NCBI GenBank assembly: GCA_021835265.1
Contig: JAKBQK010000241.1
Span: 1-8,260 of the forward strand
Reading direction: 5' to 3'
DNA: 8,260 bases
DNA from: Thermoplasmata archaeon
GTDB taxonomy: Archaea; Thermoplasmatota; Thermoplasmata; Thermoplasmatales; Thermoplasmataceae
Positions within the stretch are counted from its first letter, which is position 1, and each line of letters starts with the position of its first letter. The translations under genes were made by a program, and so were the position numbers. Shown here one piece after another: positions 1 through 6,627 of this stretch. The notes under the pieces are model-generated. The model saw only the letters and a program-made list of their open reading frames with translations. It was not told where the DNA came from and did not search any database.

Positions 1-8
1 ATCGATTA

Positions 9-17
9 TTTTTTTTT
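9..17 (+). terminator. Possible T-tract terminator of a gene upstream of the window
   Basis: Nine consecutive T residues lie on the plus strand at the window edge. Archaeal RNA polymerase commonly terminates at U-rich tracts without a hairpin. A plus-strand gene ending just before the window would be needed and cannot be seen. Confidence 0.25.
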
Positions 18-89
18 GAAGGCTGGATTTTCAATAAAATTACATTTCAGATTAAAACTCAGGTATACAATTTATTTCATCGTATATCC

Positions 90-368
90 TTAATATTCAC
101 AACCTATTTTCAGAATCTCTTCATAATGACCAGCAATAAGTAAAACCTTTCTTCTGCCTTTCTAAAAGCAGATTCTATTTACATTCCAAATCTTATGAAT
201 TCGGGTTCCACAGCCTCAAATTTAAAAATTATCTTTCATTAAAGCCTGGATAGATCGATATAATCACACATACAATACTACTGACACTACAGAAAGATGC
301 AAAGCAGTTTAGGCCATTTTCAGAAAAATAGGTTCAGTAATTGCTGGAATAATCCCAATCAATTTCAT
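90..368 (-). pseudogene. Possible decayed protein-coding remnant of unknown family
   Basis: Read on the minus strand, several short stretches look like real protein but lie in different frames separated by stops. Around 366-309 there is an ATG-initiated stretch reading MKLIGIIPAITEPIFLKMA before a stop. Around 235-180 comes KIIFKFEAVEPEFIRFGM, followed after one stop by IESAFRKAEER. After a frame change, about 154-93 reads VLLIAGHYEEILKIGCEY and then a stop. The mix of charged and hydrophobic residues, and the continuity across a stop and one frame change, suggest a gene broken by substitutions and small indels. I do not recognise the family. It could equally be ordinary noncoding AT-rich DNA. 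Confidence 0.22.
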
Positions 369-434
369 CTCAATATTTGAATACGTTCAATGAAACTGGT
401 CTAAAGAGATGGTATTGGATGAGGATAGAAATTC

Positions 435-530
435 ATGCAGGTTAACATGAAGAGTCTTAAAATTCTCAGGACTAAAGTTTCCAGAAGTATCGCTTCGACG
501 AAATCTAAAAGTAAAAAAAGAATAGGATGA
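435..530 (+). CDS. Possible small basic protein or leader peptide, 31 aa
   Basis: An ATG at 435 opens 31 codons ending in TGA at 528-530. A second in-frame ATG at 447 would give 27 aa. The peptide carries seven Lys and three Arg and no acidic residue, and its C-terminal half is Lys/Ser rich. A GAGG at 421-424 lies ten bases before the first ATG. Its stop overlaps the ATG of the following reductase gene as ATGA, the same kind of junction seen at the next two genes of the operon. That is the main reason to list it. Against it are its small size, no recognised family, and an in-frame TAG just upstream. It may be a coupling leader ORF or chance. Confidence 0.25.
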   Translation: MQVNMKSLKILRTKVSRSIASTKSKSKKRIG

Positions 531-1168
531 AGGAATATAAGGAAACATTGAACAGACCTCATATCATATTAAACATGGCACAGAGCATAAACGGCTACAT
601 CTCAAAAATTTCAGGGGAAAGGGCATATATATCATCTGAGGAGGATAACATAAGAGTCCAGACTCTAAGAAATAACTCAGATGGAATACTGGTTGGGTAT
701 AGAACAGTAATCAAGGATAACCCATCGCTGATCGCGCCTAACAATAAAAACTCAATTAGACTCATAATAGACCCACGCTGTAGTCTCACTCCAAATTACA
801 GGGTAATGGATGGAAAGAGAAAAACCATAATACTTAACTCTGAAAAAAGTGAGAAATATGAAGAAAATATAGAGTATGTAAACTGTGGTAAACCTTTCAA
901 TCTTGAAAAATCGCTGGAACTCATTTATGAAAAGGGAATTAGGTCAGTTCTCGTTGAGGGAGGCAGGGTTACAGCAGAGGCATTTCTGCAAAGAGGATTT
1001 GTAGACGAAATGTATATGTTTATTGGGGATCTGTTTCTCGAGGATGGCGGAATACTTTCTCCAACCACAGATAGGGAAATAAGAAATGTTATACTTGATG
1101 TGAGGATTATGAAAGGTGGGTTGTTGCTTAAGATTGACCCATCAAAATTTAAGAGGGAATGGAAATGA
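527..1168 (+). CDS. RibD-type 2,5-diamino-6-ribosylamino-pyrimidinone 5'-phosphate reductase
   Basis: Predicted cytosolic NAD(P)H-dependent reductase (RibD C-terminal / DHFR-like fold) that reduces the ribosyl side chain of the early riboflavin intermediate to the ribityl form; in archaea this route feeds FMN/FAD and the deazaflavin F420. At 213 aa it has the length of the stand-alone archaeal enzyme, with no deaminase domain. Visible family landmarks are the N-terminal strand RPHIILNMAQS (10-20), the RAYISSEED-NIR segment (32-43), the nucleotide-binding block LVGYRTVIKDNPSL (55-68), a RLIIDP strand (78-83) and the VLVEGG motif (141-146). The usual S-L/I-D-G motif of the N-terminal strand reads S-I-N-G here (N22). 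The start has only a weak AGG directly upstream, so translation may be leaderless or coupled to the small ORF ending here. First large gene of a three-gene operon. A diverged DHFR-like reductase is the main alternative. Confidence 0.8.
   Translation: MKEYKETLNRPHIILNMAQSINGYISKISGERAYISSEEDNIRVQTLRNNSDGILVGYRTVIKDNPSLIAPNNKNSIRLIIDPRCSLTPNYRVMDGKRKTIILNSEKSEKYEENIEYVNCGKPFNLEKSLELIYEKGIRSVLVEGGRVTAEAFLQRGFVDEMYMFIGDLFLEDGGILSPTTDREIRNVILDVRIMKGGLLLKIDPSKFKREWK
1153..1157 (+). promoter_or_regulatory. Ribosome binding site deciding the start of the adenosylhomocysteinase gene
   Basis: GAGGG lies seven bases before the ATG at 1165, an ideal Shine-Dalgarno spacing. It is only one base from the other in-frame ATG at 1159. 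The 1165 ATG also overlaps the reductase stop codon as ATGA, typical of translational coupling. Confidence 0.6.
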
Positions 1169-2394
1169 AAAGTAATGGATATATGAGACTGGACTGGGCT
1201 AGAACACATATGCCGGTTGTAAGTAGTATACGCGATAGAATGATAAGAGAAAAGCCATTCAAGGGTGTCAGAATCGGCATGGCGCTGCACGTTGAAGCCA
1301 AGACGGGAATTCTTGCATTACTCATGCAGGAAGGAGGAGCTGATGTAACCATGTCATCCTGCAATCCTCTCAGCACGGATGATGCAGTTGTAAAATCCCT
1401 GAAGGAAGATTACGGAATGAAAGTTTTTGCAAGAAAGGGTGAAACAGAGGAAGAATATTACGAATATCTCAACAAGGTAATAGACAGTAAGCCACAGATA
1501 GTTGTGGATGATGGGGGAGATCTAGTTAAGCTGTTACACACCAGCAGATCAGAAATGAGAGAAGGCGTAATTGGAGGAAATGAAGAAACAACTACCGGTG
1601 TGAATAGGCTCAGGAACATGGAAAAAAAAGGTGATCTGAAATTTCCAATGTTTGATGTTAATGATGCATCAATGAAGCATCTGTTCGATAACAGGTATGG
1701 AACAGGACAGAGTGCACTTGATGGTATAATGAACGCGACAAATATACTTATTGCCGGGAAGAGGGTATCTGTCGTTGGATTCGGATACTGTGGAAAGGGA
1801 GTTGCACTGAGAATGAAAGGCATGGGTGCAAGGGTAACAGTAACAGAGGTCGATCCGGTGAAGGCCAACGAGGCAACAATGGAAGGGTATGATGTGATGC
1901 CAATAAAGGAAGCACTTAAGGTATCTGACATGGTTGTAACGGTGACTGGGGTTAAGTCCGTTGTTGATTTTGAAGCACTTTCAAACGCTAAGGATGGCAT
2001 AATACTGTCTAATGCAGGACATTTCAACAATGAAATTGATCTGGATAAACTGGAAACGATGAGCAAAGAGAGTGAGCAGGTAAGAGATTATGTAAAGGGA
2101 TACACACTGCAGAATGGAAAAAAGATTTACGTTATAGCCGATGGAAGGCTGGTAAATCTTGCCGCAGGACAGGGACATCCAGTGGAAATAATGGATATGA
2201 GCTTCGCAATACAGGCACTTACAGCAGAGCATCTCCTAAAGAACCACAAGAGTCTTGAGAACAAGGTATATCCGGTACCATATGAGGTAGACCAGGATGT
2301 TGCCAGGATCAGGTTGGAAAGCCTCGGAATCAAAATTGATCAATCCTCTGAAGAGCAGATCAGATACAGTGAATCATGGGAGGAAGGCACGTGA
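1165..2394 (+). CDS. ahcY: Adenosylhomocysteinase (SAH hydrolase; possibly S-inosylhomocysteine hydrolase)
   Basis: NAD-dependent cytosolic enzyme that splits S-adenosylhomocysteine to adenosine and homocysteine, relieving product inhibition of SAM methyltransferases. With the start at 1165 it is 409 aa. Substrate-domain landmarks in this numbering are LH-V at 41-43 (His42), SSCNPLST (64-71), VVDDGGDL (113-120), EETTTGVN (140-147) and the catalytic Lys171/Asp175 in MKHLFDN. The NAD fold shows GFGYCGKG (205-212) with Glu228 in VTEVDP at the end of the second strand, then NAGHFNNEID with His286 and LAAGQGHP with His338. The C-terminus stops at ...SWEEGT and lacks the Lys/Tyr tail found in long eukaryotic and many bacterial enzymes, as in archaeal and Thermotoga-type proteins. 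In Methanocaldococcus a close homologue prefers S-inosylhomocysteine, so substrate preference is open. It overlaps the reductase gene upstream (ATGA) and the mutase gene downstream (GTGA). Confidence 0.95.
   Translation: MKSNGYMRLDWARTHMPVVSSIRDRMIREKPFKGVRIGMALHVEAKTGILALLMQEGGADVTMSSCNPLSTDDAVVKSLKEDYGMKVFARKGETEEEYYEYLNKVIDSKPQIVVDDGGDLVKLLHTSRSEMREGVIGGNEETTTGVNRLRNMEKKGDLKFPMFDVNDASMKHLFDNRYGTGQSALDGIMNATNILIAGKRVSVVGFGYCGKGVALRMKGMGARVTVTEVDPVKANEATMEGYDVMPIKEALKVSDMVVTVTGVKSVVDFEALSNAKDGIILSNAGHFNNEIDLDKLETMSKESEQVRDYVKGYTLQNGKKIYVIADGRLVNLAAGQGHPVEIMDMSFAIQALTAEHLLKNHKSLENKVYPVPYEVDQDVARIRLESLGIKIDQSSEEQIRYSESWEEGT
2379..2383 (+). promoter_or_regulatory. Strong ribosome binding site pointing to a GTG start for apgM
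   Basis: GGAGG sits inside the end of the adenosylhomocysteinase gene, seven bases before the GTG at 2391. The in-frame ATG at 2376 lies upstream of, and overlaps, this site (GGGAGG begins at 2378), so it cannot use it. Confidence 0.7.
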
Positions 2395-3611
2395 GTAAAA
2401 GGAAGTCTGTTGTTCTCATAATAATGGATGGTCTCGGAGATAGGCCATCTGCAAAACTTCACAATAAGACCCCAATGGAATCAGCCTATATGCCAAATTT
2501 GAACAGGATGGCCCGTAATTCCATATGTGGTCTTATGCATCCTTTCAGGGAAGGAGTTGTATGCGGGTCTGATACATCTCATTTATCCATACTGGGATAT
2601 GATCCAGAGAAATATTACACTGGAAGAGGTCCCTTTGAAGCACTGGGGCTTGGGATGAAAGTGGAACCGGGAGATATTGCATTCAGGGCAAACTATGCCA
2701 CAAGAGATGGAAAAATTATAACCGATAGAAGAGCAGGGCGTATAGATAAGAGTACTGAGCAATTGAGTAAGGATATATCATTCAAGATTGATGATGTTAC
2801 CATACAGGTTGCTTCAGGTGTTGAGCACAGGGCAGCCCTACTCATGAAGGGTCAGGGTCTCTCTGATAAGGTCAGGGATACGGATCCACATGAAGTAGGT
2901 AGAGAATATAACGAACCTGAATTCATCGAAGAAGAGGGAAGAAAGACATCCTACATATTGAAAAATTATATGAAAAGAATGCGGTCAATACTTGACTCTC
3001 ACCCATTTAACCTGGATCTGATCAGCAAGGGAAAGCTACCAGCAAACGAATTACTCATTCGTGGAGCTGGAAGTGCGCCAAAACTCGAACCGTTCGAGAA
3101 AAAGTATGGAATGAAGGCAGGATATGTTATCGGAATTCCAATGATTAAGGGACTTGCTGAGATGATAGGGATGGAGAAGATCGCCGTTGATGGGATCACA
3201 GGTAGCACAAATACAAACTATATGGGAAAAATTAAAGCTGTGGCAAAGGGAGTGGATAATTACGAATTCATTCTGGTAAATATAAAAGCTACTGATGTTG
3301 CTGCACATGATAAGAATCCGCTACTAAAGAAAAAGGTAATGGAGAGAATCGATGAGGCAATGGAACCCCTGCTGGGTCTTAAGGACAGGGCGCTATTCAT
3401 CCTTACCGGAGATCATTCTACATCATCTGTAAATGGCGAACATACCGGAGATCCTGTTCCCATTATGTTTTATGGAGATGGATTAAACAAGAGGGAAAGT
3501 GAAGCATTCAATGAAAAGTCATGTTCACAAACAGGTTTTTCCCTTAGAGGATTAAACGTAATGGATTATGCTCTACAGCTTACTGACAGACTTGAAAAAT
3601 ATGGGGCATAG
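2391..3611 (+). CDS. apgM: 2,3-bisphosphoglycerate-independent phosphoglycerate mutase, archaeal type
   Basis: Interconverts 3- and 2-phosphoglycerate in glycolysis/gluconeogenesis; metal-dependent member of the alkaline phosphatase superfamily. From the GTG at 2391 it is 406 aa, the usual ApgM length, and starts MSKRKSVVLIIMDGLGDRP. Family landmarks in this numbering are metal-ligand Asp13 in IIMDG, the GSDTSHLSILGYDP block (59-72) with Ser60 the likely phosphoserine nucleophile by alignment to NSEVGH of GpmI, TGRGPFEALG (77-86), FRANYATRDG, RRAGR, the TDPHE segment (164-168), NELLIRGAG, IPMIKGLAEMIGM (249-261), GSTNTNYMGK, NIKATDVAAHDKNP with Asp302 and His306, LTGDHST with Asp341/His342, and GEHTGDPVP with His352. 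The GTG overlaps the upstream TGA as GTGA and has its own GGAGG, so it is both coupled and well initiated. Last gene of the operon; it faces the GlmM gene end to end. Confidence 0.95.
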   Translation: MSKRKSVVLIIMDGLGDRPSAKLHNKTPMESAYMPNLNRMARNSICGLMHPFREGVVCGSDTSHLSILGYDPEKYYTGRGPFEALGLGMKVEPGDIAFRANYATRDGKIITDRRAGRIDKSTEQLSKDISFKIDDVTIQVASGVEHRAALLMKGQGLSDKVRDTDPHEVGREYNEPEFIEEEGRKTSYILKNYMKRMRSILDSHPFNLDLISKGKLPANELLIRGAGSAPKLEPFEKKYGMKAGYVIGIPMIKGLAEMIGMEKIAVDGITGSTNTNYMGKIKAVAKGVDNYEFILVNIKATDVAAHDKNPLLKKKVMERIDEAMEPLLGLKDRALFILTGDHSTSSVNGEHTGDPVPIMFYGDGLNKRESEAFNEKSCSQTGFSLRGLNVMDYALQLTDRLEKYGA

Positions 3612-3703
3612 GGTCCAGGCACAGTGACAGCTTAATCCTGAACTTAATTTAAAATAAGATGTCTTCATTATATTTCTATAATTGAGGCAGAACAAAGTAA
3701 TTA

Positions 3704-5050
3704 TCAAGATTTTGCAAGATTTTCCACATCATGAGATAGCTTCTCTGATCTTTTCAAATCTGAAGAATGGGTGAATAATCTTATAATAGGCTCTGTACCA
3801 GATGGTCTGGCAAGTATCCAATCATGGCCATTTCTTAACTTGATGCCATCCATTAAGGATATTTCCCATCCAGTATATTCATTCTTGAGTCTTTCCACCA
3901 GCGAGCTAAAATCAGATTTTGCGGGAATTGTCTTTCTTGTAATGTAAAATTGTGGAAGTGTGTCGATTAAGGTTTTTAGATCCTTATGTTCCTTGGCCAT
4001 TATGTCCATAATTATTCCCAGGGACATGGCACCATCCCTGCAGTACTGATGATCTCCATAAATTATGCCTCCATTCTCTTCCCCACCCAGTCTTGCTTTT
4101 TCCTGAATCATTGTCCTGGAAACTATAGGTGCTCCAACCTTTGTTCTTATAACCGTTGCCCCTTCTTTCTTGCAAACTTCCTCCAGTGCATCTGAGGAAC
4201 TGACAGGTGTTACAACCTTCTCTCCTTTTTTAATATAATATTTCACGAAAAGCGTTAATGTTTTATCGCCATCGATAAAGTTTCCTTCCGAGTCTATGAA
4301 AACAGCCCTATCTGCATCTCCATCATGGGCAATCCCAAAATCAAAGCCTCCTGATCTTACGAGATCTATCAAATACTTCAGATTAGCAGGTTTCGGTTCT
4401 GACTCTCTTGACGTGAAGAGACCATCTGGATTTGCATTAAGCGTAACCACAGTTGCTCCAAGTCTTGAAAGCAGTTCAGGAGTGGTAAGGTATGCGGCTC
4501 CATTTCCAGTATCCACTGCAACTCTGAACCTTCTTTCCCTTATTTTGGTAACATTTATCATGTTCATAACTCCATTAACGTACAGATCGAATCCTGAGTT
4601 ATCATGAAAACTTCTTGCAATATTGTTCCAGGTTGATACATTGAACGTTTTTGAATAATATATCTCCTCAATTTTCTCTTCATTCGTCCTCTCAAGTTCA
4701 GTCCCATCACTGTCAATGCACTTAATCCCATTGAACTGAGGGGGATTGTGAGAGGCAGTTATCATCACTCCTGGTAATGCATGTTTCTTGCAGTAATACT
4801 GAATAGCTGGGGTTGGCAAGACACCAATCATAACTGTTTCTGAACCTGTAGATAAGATTCCAGAATTTACTGCATTTATTATCATATCTCCAGAGAGTCT
4901 GTTATCTGAACCAATTACTATCTTTCCATTAAAAAATGTTCCTATGGCCTTACCTATCATCATGCAGAATTCTGGGGTAAGATCTTCGTTTGGAATCCCC
5001 CTTATACCATTAGTACCGAACAATCTTTTATTTTTAGGATCTTCACTCAT
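3704..5050 (-). CDS. glmM: Phosphoglucosamine mutase / phosphohexomutase, archaeal GlmM type
   Basis: Cytosolic alpha-D-phosphohexomutase that moves phosphate between C6 and C1, most likely of glucosamine, making the precursor for UDP-N-acetylglucosamine. At 448 aa it has the full four-domain family length. In order one sees the N-terminal FGTNGIRG (11-18), the phosphoserine loop TASHNPP (98-104, Ser100), the magnesium loop DGDADR (243-248), the sugar-recognition loop GEENGG (323-328) and the phosphate-binding RPSGTEP (415-421). GEENGG, rather than the GEMSGH of phosphomannomutase/phosphoglucomutase, favours a GlmM assignment, but archaeal members can act on glucose and mannose phosphates too. 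No Shine-Dalgarno precedes the ATG; a TATA-like box about 26 bases upstream suggests its own leaderless transcript besides read-through from the glycosyltransferase gene 35 bases upstream. Confidence 0.88.
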   Translation of the reverse strand: MSEDPKNKRLFGTNGIRGIPNEDLTPEFCMMIGKAIGTFFNGKIVIGSDNRLSGDMIINAVNSGILSTGSETVMIGVLPTPAIQYYCKKHALPGVMITASHNPPQFNGIKCIDSDGTELERTNEEKIEEIYYSKTFNVSTWNNIARSFHDNSGFDLYVNGVMNMINVTKIRERRFRVAVDTGNGAAYLTTPELLSRLGATVVTLNANPDGLFTSRESEPKPANLKYLIDLVRSGGFDFGIAHDGDADRAVFIDSEGNFIDGDKTLTLFVKYYIKKGEKVVTPVSSSDALEEVCKKEGATVIRTKVGAPIVSRTMIQEKARLGGEENGGIIYGDHQYCRDGAMSLGIIMDIMAKEHKDLKTLIDTLPQFYITRKTIPAKSDFSSLVERLKNEYTGWEISLMDGIKLRNGHDWILARPSGTEPIIRLFTHSSDLKRSEKLSHDVENLAKS

Positions 5051-5072
5051 AATACCCTATGGGCTGGTTCTA

Positions 5073-5080
5073 TTTTAAAA
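5073..5080 (-). promoter_or_regulatory. TATA-like box for a leaderless glmM transcript
   Basis: TTTTAAAA on the minus strand is centred 26-27 bases before the glmM ATG at 5050. This is where an archaeal TATA box falls when transcription starts at the first base of the start codon. No GGAGG-like site lies in the 35-base gap, which fits leaderless initiation. The AT-rich background makes chance occurrence possible. Confidence 0.45.
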
Positions 5081-5085
5081 TTATA

Positions 5086-6174
5086 TCATTTGTATAGTCT
5101 ATATCTGTTTCCTCTCCAGGCAATCTCTTTGGTTTTGGATCCAACCACAAGATTCCAAACATAAAAGAATGGAAGGAGAATCTGTACCAGTATGTATATA
5201 GCCTCTTTGCTTCGCAATCTTTTGAACATCTTGATCTCGTTCATTACAAGAGGAATGAAAAGCACAAGGAAGTAATCAGAAACAAACACCGATAGTAATA
5301 CGGCTCCTATAAATAGTAGGGCTGAGGAACCGTAGAGCAGGATTCCTATATAATATGCACTTCTGCTTTTACTCAGCAGGAGTGAAGTCTGTCTAATGGA
5401 CCATTCCCTGAATACATGCCAATCGTCTGGAGAGTTTATGGTAACCACGCTTTCGGGAACATATGCTACTTTCTTTTCCCTCGCCCTGCAAAGATCTGTT
5501 ATTGCCATGTCGTCAGAAACAGCTTCAGCGAAATCATTTAGACTCTTCTCATCAAACAGTCCTTTTCTGAATGCAAGAGAGCCTCCCCAGCCGAATACTG
5601 TAATATCTGACTGCATCATACCAACTCCAACAAACCCCCACGCGGTTTTAAATTTAGACCAGAAACCATTTTTTGGCTCAAAGTATGGGAATGTTGTTGA
5701 TATACCGTTAGATTCATCTATTAGTGGACGAAGTAAATTTAAAAGCCAGTTTCTGTCTGCAAGAACATCAGAATCAACAATTACATATGCATCATAATCG
5801 TCAAACTTTCTTAGGGCTGTTGCTATTGCCTTCACTTTTCCACTTCCTCCTGATTGACACTCGTTAATAACATATTCAATTCCATTACTCCTGATATGAT
5901 CAGTTGCCGGATCAACTTCTGAGTCTATAACCGCCATGATTTTGTAGTTTCCATAACTTTGATCCTTTAGGGATTTCAGATTTTCATCTAATGTGTAGTC
6001 AACTCCCTTGCATGGGAGTATCACGAGAGTTTTAAAATCCGGTGTACCAATGTATTTTTTCCTAAACTTTCTAGGAAGTGAAAGATAGAGTTGAGACAAA
6101 AAAATTAAAACAATAAGGGCAAGGATAAAATAATATATTCCTTCGATTAAATAATCTAGTATTAGCTGGGTCAT
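5086..6174 (-). CDS. Membrane-bound family 2 glycosyltransferase, ceramide-glucosyltransferase-like (GT21)
   Basis: Predicted inner-face membrane enzyme moving a sugar from a nucleotide donor to a lipid or polyprenol acceptor. The 362 aa comprise an N-terminal membrane segment (about 11-33), a GT-A catalytic domain (about 47-270) and two or three C-terminal membrane segments (about 274-311 and 324-345). Catalytic-domain landmarks are TLVILPCKG (49-57), VIDSEVDPA (82-90), the DSD metal motif (134-136) in VIVDSDV, GWGGSLAFRKGLF (195-207), and SDD (220-222). The usual (Q/R)xxRW motif appears as W-S-I-R-Q (258-262). The C-terminal IAWRGNRYRL resembles the ISWR-x-GRYRL end of ceramide glucosyltransferases, hence the family suggestion. 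Archaea have no sphingolipids, so the acceptor is unknown; tetraether lipid or dolichyl phosphate are guesses. It follows aEF1-beta by eight bases and precedes glmM, consistent with a glycan role. Confidence 0.8.
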   Translation of the reverse strand: MTQLILDYLIEGIYYFILALIVLIFLSQLYLSLPRKFRKKYIGTPDFKTLVILPCKGVDYTLDENLKSLKDQSYGNYKIMAVIDSEVDPATDHIRSNGIEYVINECQSGGSGKVKAIATALRKFDDYDAYVIVDSDVLADRNWLLNLLRPLIDESNGISTTFPYFEPKNGFWSKFKTAWGFVGVGMMQSDITVFGWGGSLAFRKGLFDEKSLNDFAEAVSDDMAITDLCRAREKKVAYVPESVVTINSPDDWHVFREWSIRQTSLLLSKSRSAYYIGILLYGSSALLFIGAVLLSVFVSDYFLVLFIPLVMNEIKMFKRLRSKEAIYILVQILLPFFYVWNLVVGSKTKEIAWRGNRYRLYK

Positions 6175-6182
6175 TTCCTGGT

Positions 6183-6449
6183 TTAAACTAGACTCATGTC
6201 TTCTGCGTCTACCTGACCAACTCCACTTATGCCTCTTAGAATCTCCTCGATTTTATCCTGCTGTCCTTCATCATCTCTCACGACAACTTCAAGGCTTATT
6301 TTTTTCAATCCAAAGGCAATTTCCTTGATCTCAAGGTTAGATATTCTGCACTGATCTTTCAGGGAACCTTTAATTTTTTCAGACATCTGATTTAAATCAG
6401 AGTCAGACTCTTCGGGCAAAACTGAAAATGTAATTGCGACATCTGCCAT
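6183..6449 (-). CDS. Archaeal elongation factor 1-beta (aEF-1B)
   Basis: Guanine nucleotide exchange factor that releases GDP from elongation factor 1-alpha so it can reload aminoacyl-tRNA. The 88 aa correspond to the C-terminal exchange domain only, the normal archaeal size. Recognisable family segments are the start MADVAITFSVLPEESDSDL, the central IKEIAFGLKKISLEVVVRDDEG (about 41-62; the IAFGLK core is the hallmark) and the end EEILRGISGVGQVDAEDM. A GAGG lies seven bases before the ATG at the stop of the zinc-ribbon gene, and the intergenic gap is only ten bases, so the two are surely co-transcribed. The small zinc-ribbon partner directly upstream is a recurrent archaeal arrangement. Confidence 0.93.
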   Translation of the reverse strand: MADVAITFSVLPEESDSDLNQMSEKIKGSLKDQCRISNLEIKEIAFGLKKISLEVVVRDDEGQQDKIEEILRGISGVGQVDAEDMSLV

Positions 6450-6459
6450 ATTAACTACC

Positions 6460-6627
6460 TCACGGTCCCGTAAAGTTACATTTCTCGCATGTATAAGGTG
6501 TATTGTGCTCTCTGCAATTTCTGCATCTTCCTATAATGTTTTCCCCACAGTTAGGGCAGTCGAATATGGAATAGCCCTCACCTATCAGACCTTTACCGCA
6601 TGAACTGCAATCTTCTTTGTTTCCCAT
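6460..6627 (-). CDS. Small four-CxxC zinc-ribbon protein, HVO_2753-like
   Basis: A 55-aa protein beginning MGNKEDCSSCG and ending CEKCNFTGP. It has four CxxC knuckles: C7-x2-C10, C24-x2-C27, C35-x2-C38 and C47-x2-C50, enough for two zinc sites. Length, spacing and the terminal NFTGP match the conserved archaeal mini zinc-finger family typified by Haloferax HVO_2753 and commonly sited beside aEF1-beta; the cellular role is not firmly known, though RNA or translation binding is plausible from the neighbour. The start is fixed by GAGG seven bases upstream (6635-6638). It is the first gene of the minus-strand cluster and has its own TATA box. Confidence 0.9.
   Translation of the reverse strand: MGNKEDCSSCGKGLIGEGYSIFDCPNCGENIIGRCRNCREHNTPYTCEKCNFTGP

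Larger units (their letters stand above)
1..526. other. Gene-poor leading region, AT-rich, with possible decayed coding sequence
   Basis: No open frame longer than about 31 codons with a credible start occurs on either strand. The stretch is A+T-rich and stop-dense. It starts with a run of nine T residues at 9-17, holds protein-like but broken minus-strand fragments between about 90 and 368 (described separately), and ends with a short basic plus-strand ORF that touches the first real gene. I see no tRNA fold, no tandem repeats and no strong TATA box directly before 527; the nearest AT-rich element is around 502-511, slightly close for a leaderless start. Confidence 0.6.

Noticed and set aside
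298..381. 27-codon plus-strand ORF in the leading gap
   Set aside because: Composition is rich in Asn, Gln, Ser and Phe, there is no ribosome binding site, and it is antisense to the fragment that looks more coding.
595..2333. Several minus-strand ORFs of 60-200 codons opposite the reductase and adenosylhomocysteinase genes
   Set aside because: They lie entirely antisense to well-supported genes, have Ser/Thr/Leu/Ile-rich composition typical of shadow frames, and show no family motif or start signal.
3612..3703. Gap between the convergent apgM and glmM genes searched for a terminator hairpin or small RNA
   Set aside because: Only weak T-rich stretches were seen on either strand and no convincing stem-loop.
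5053..5063. Small CCC-TAT-GGG dyad just before glmM
   Set aside because: A three-base arm is too short to call an operator or hairpin.
3984..5797. Plus-strand ORFs and an alternative minus frame within the glmM and glycosyltransferase genes
   Set aside because: They overlap genes with complete catalytic motifs and look like frame shadows.
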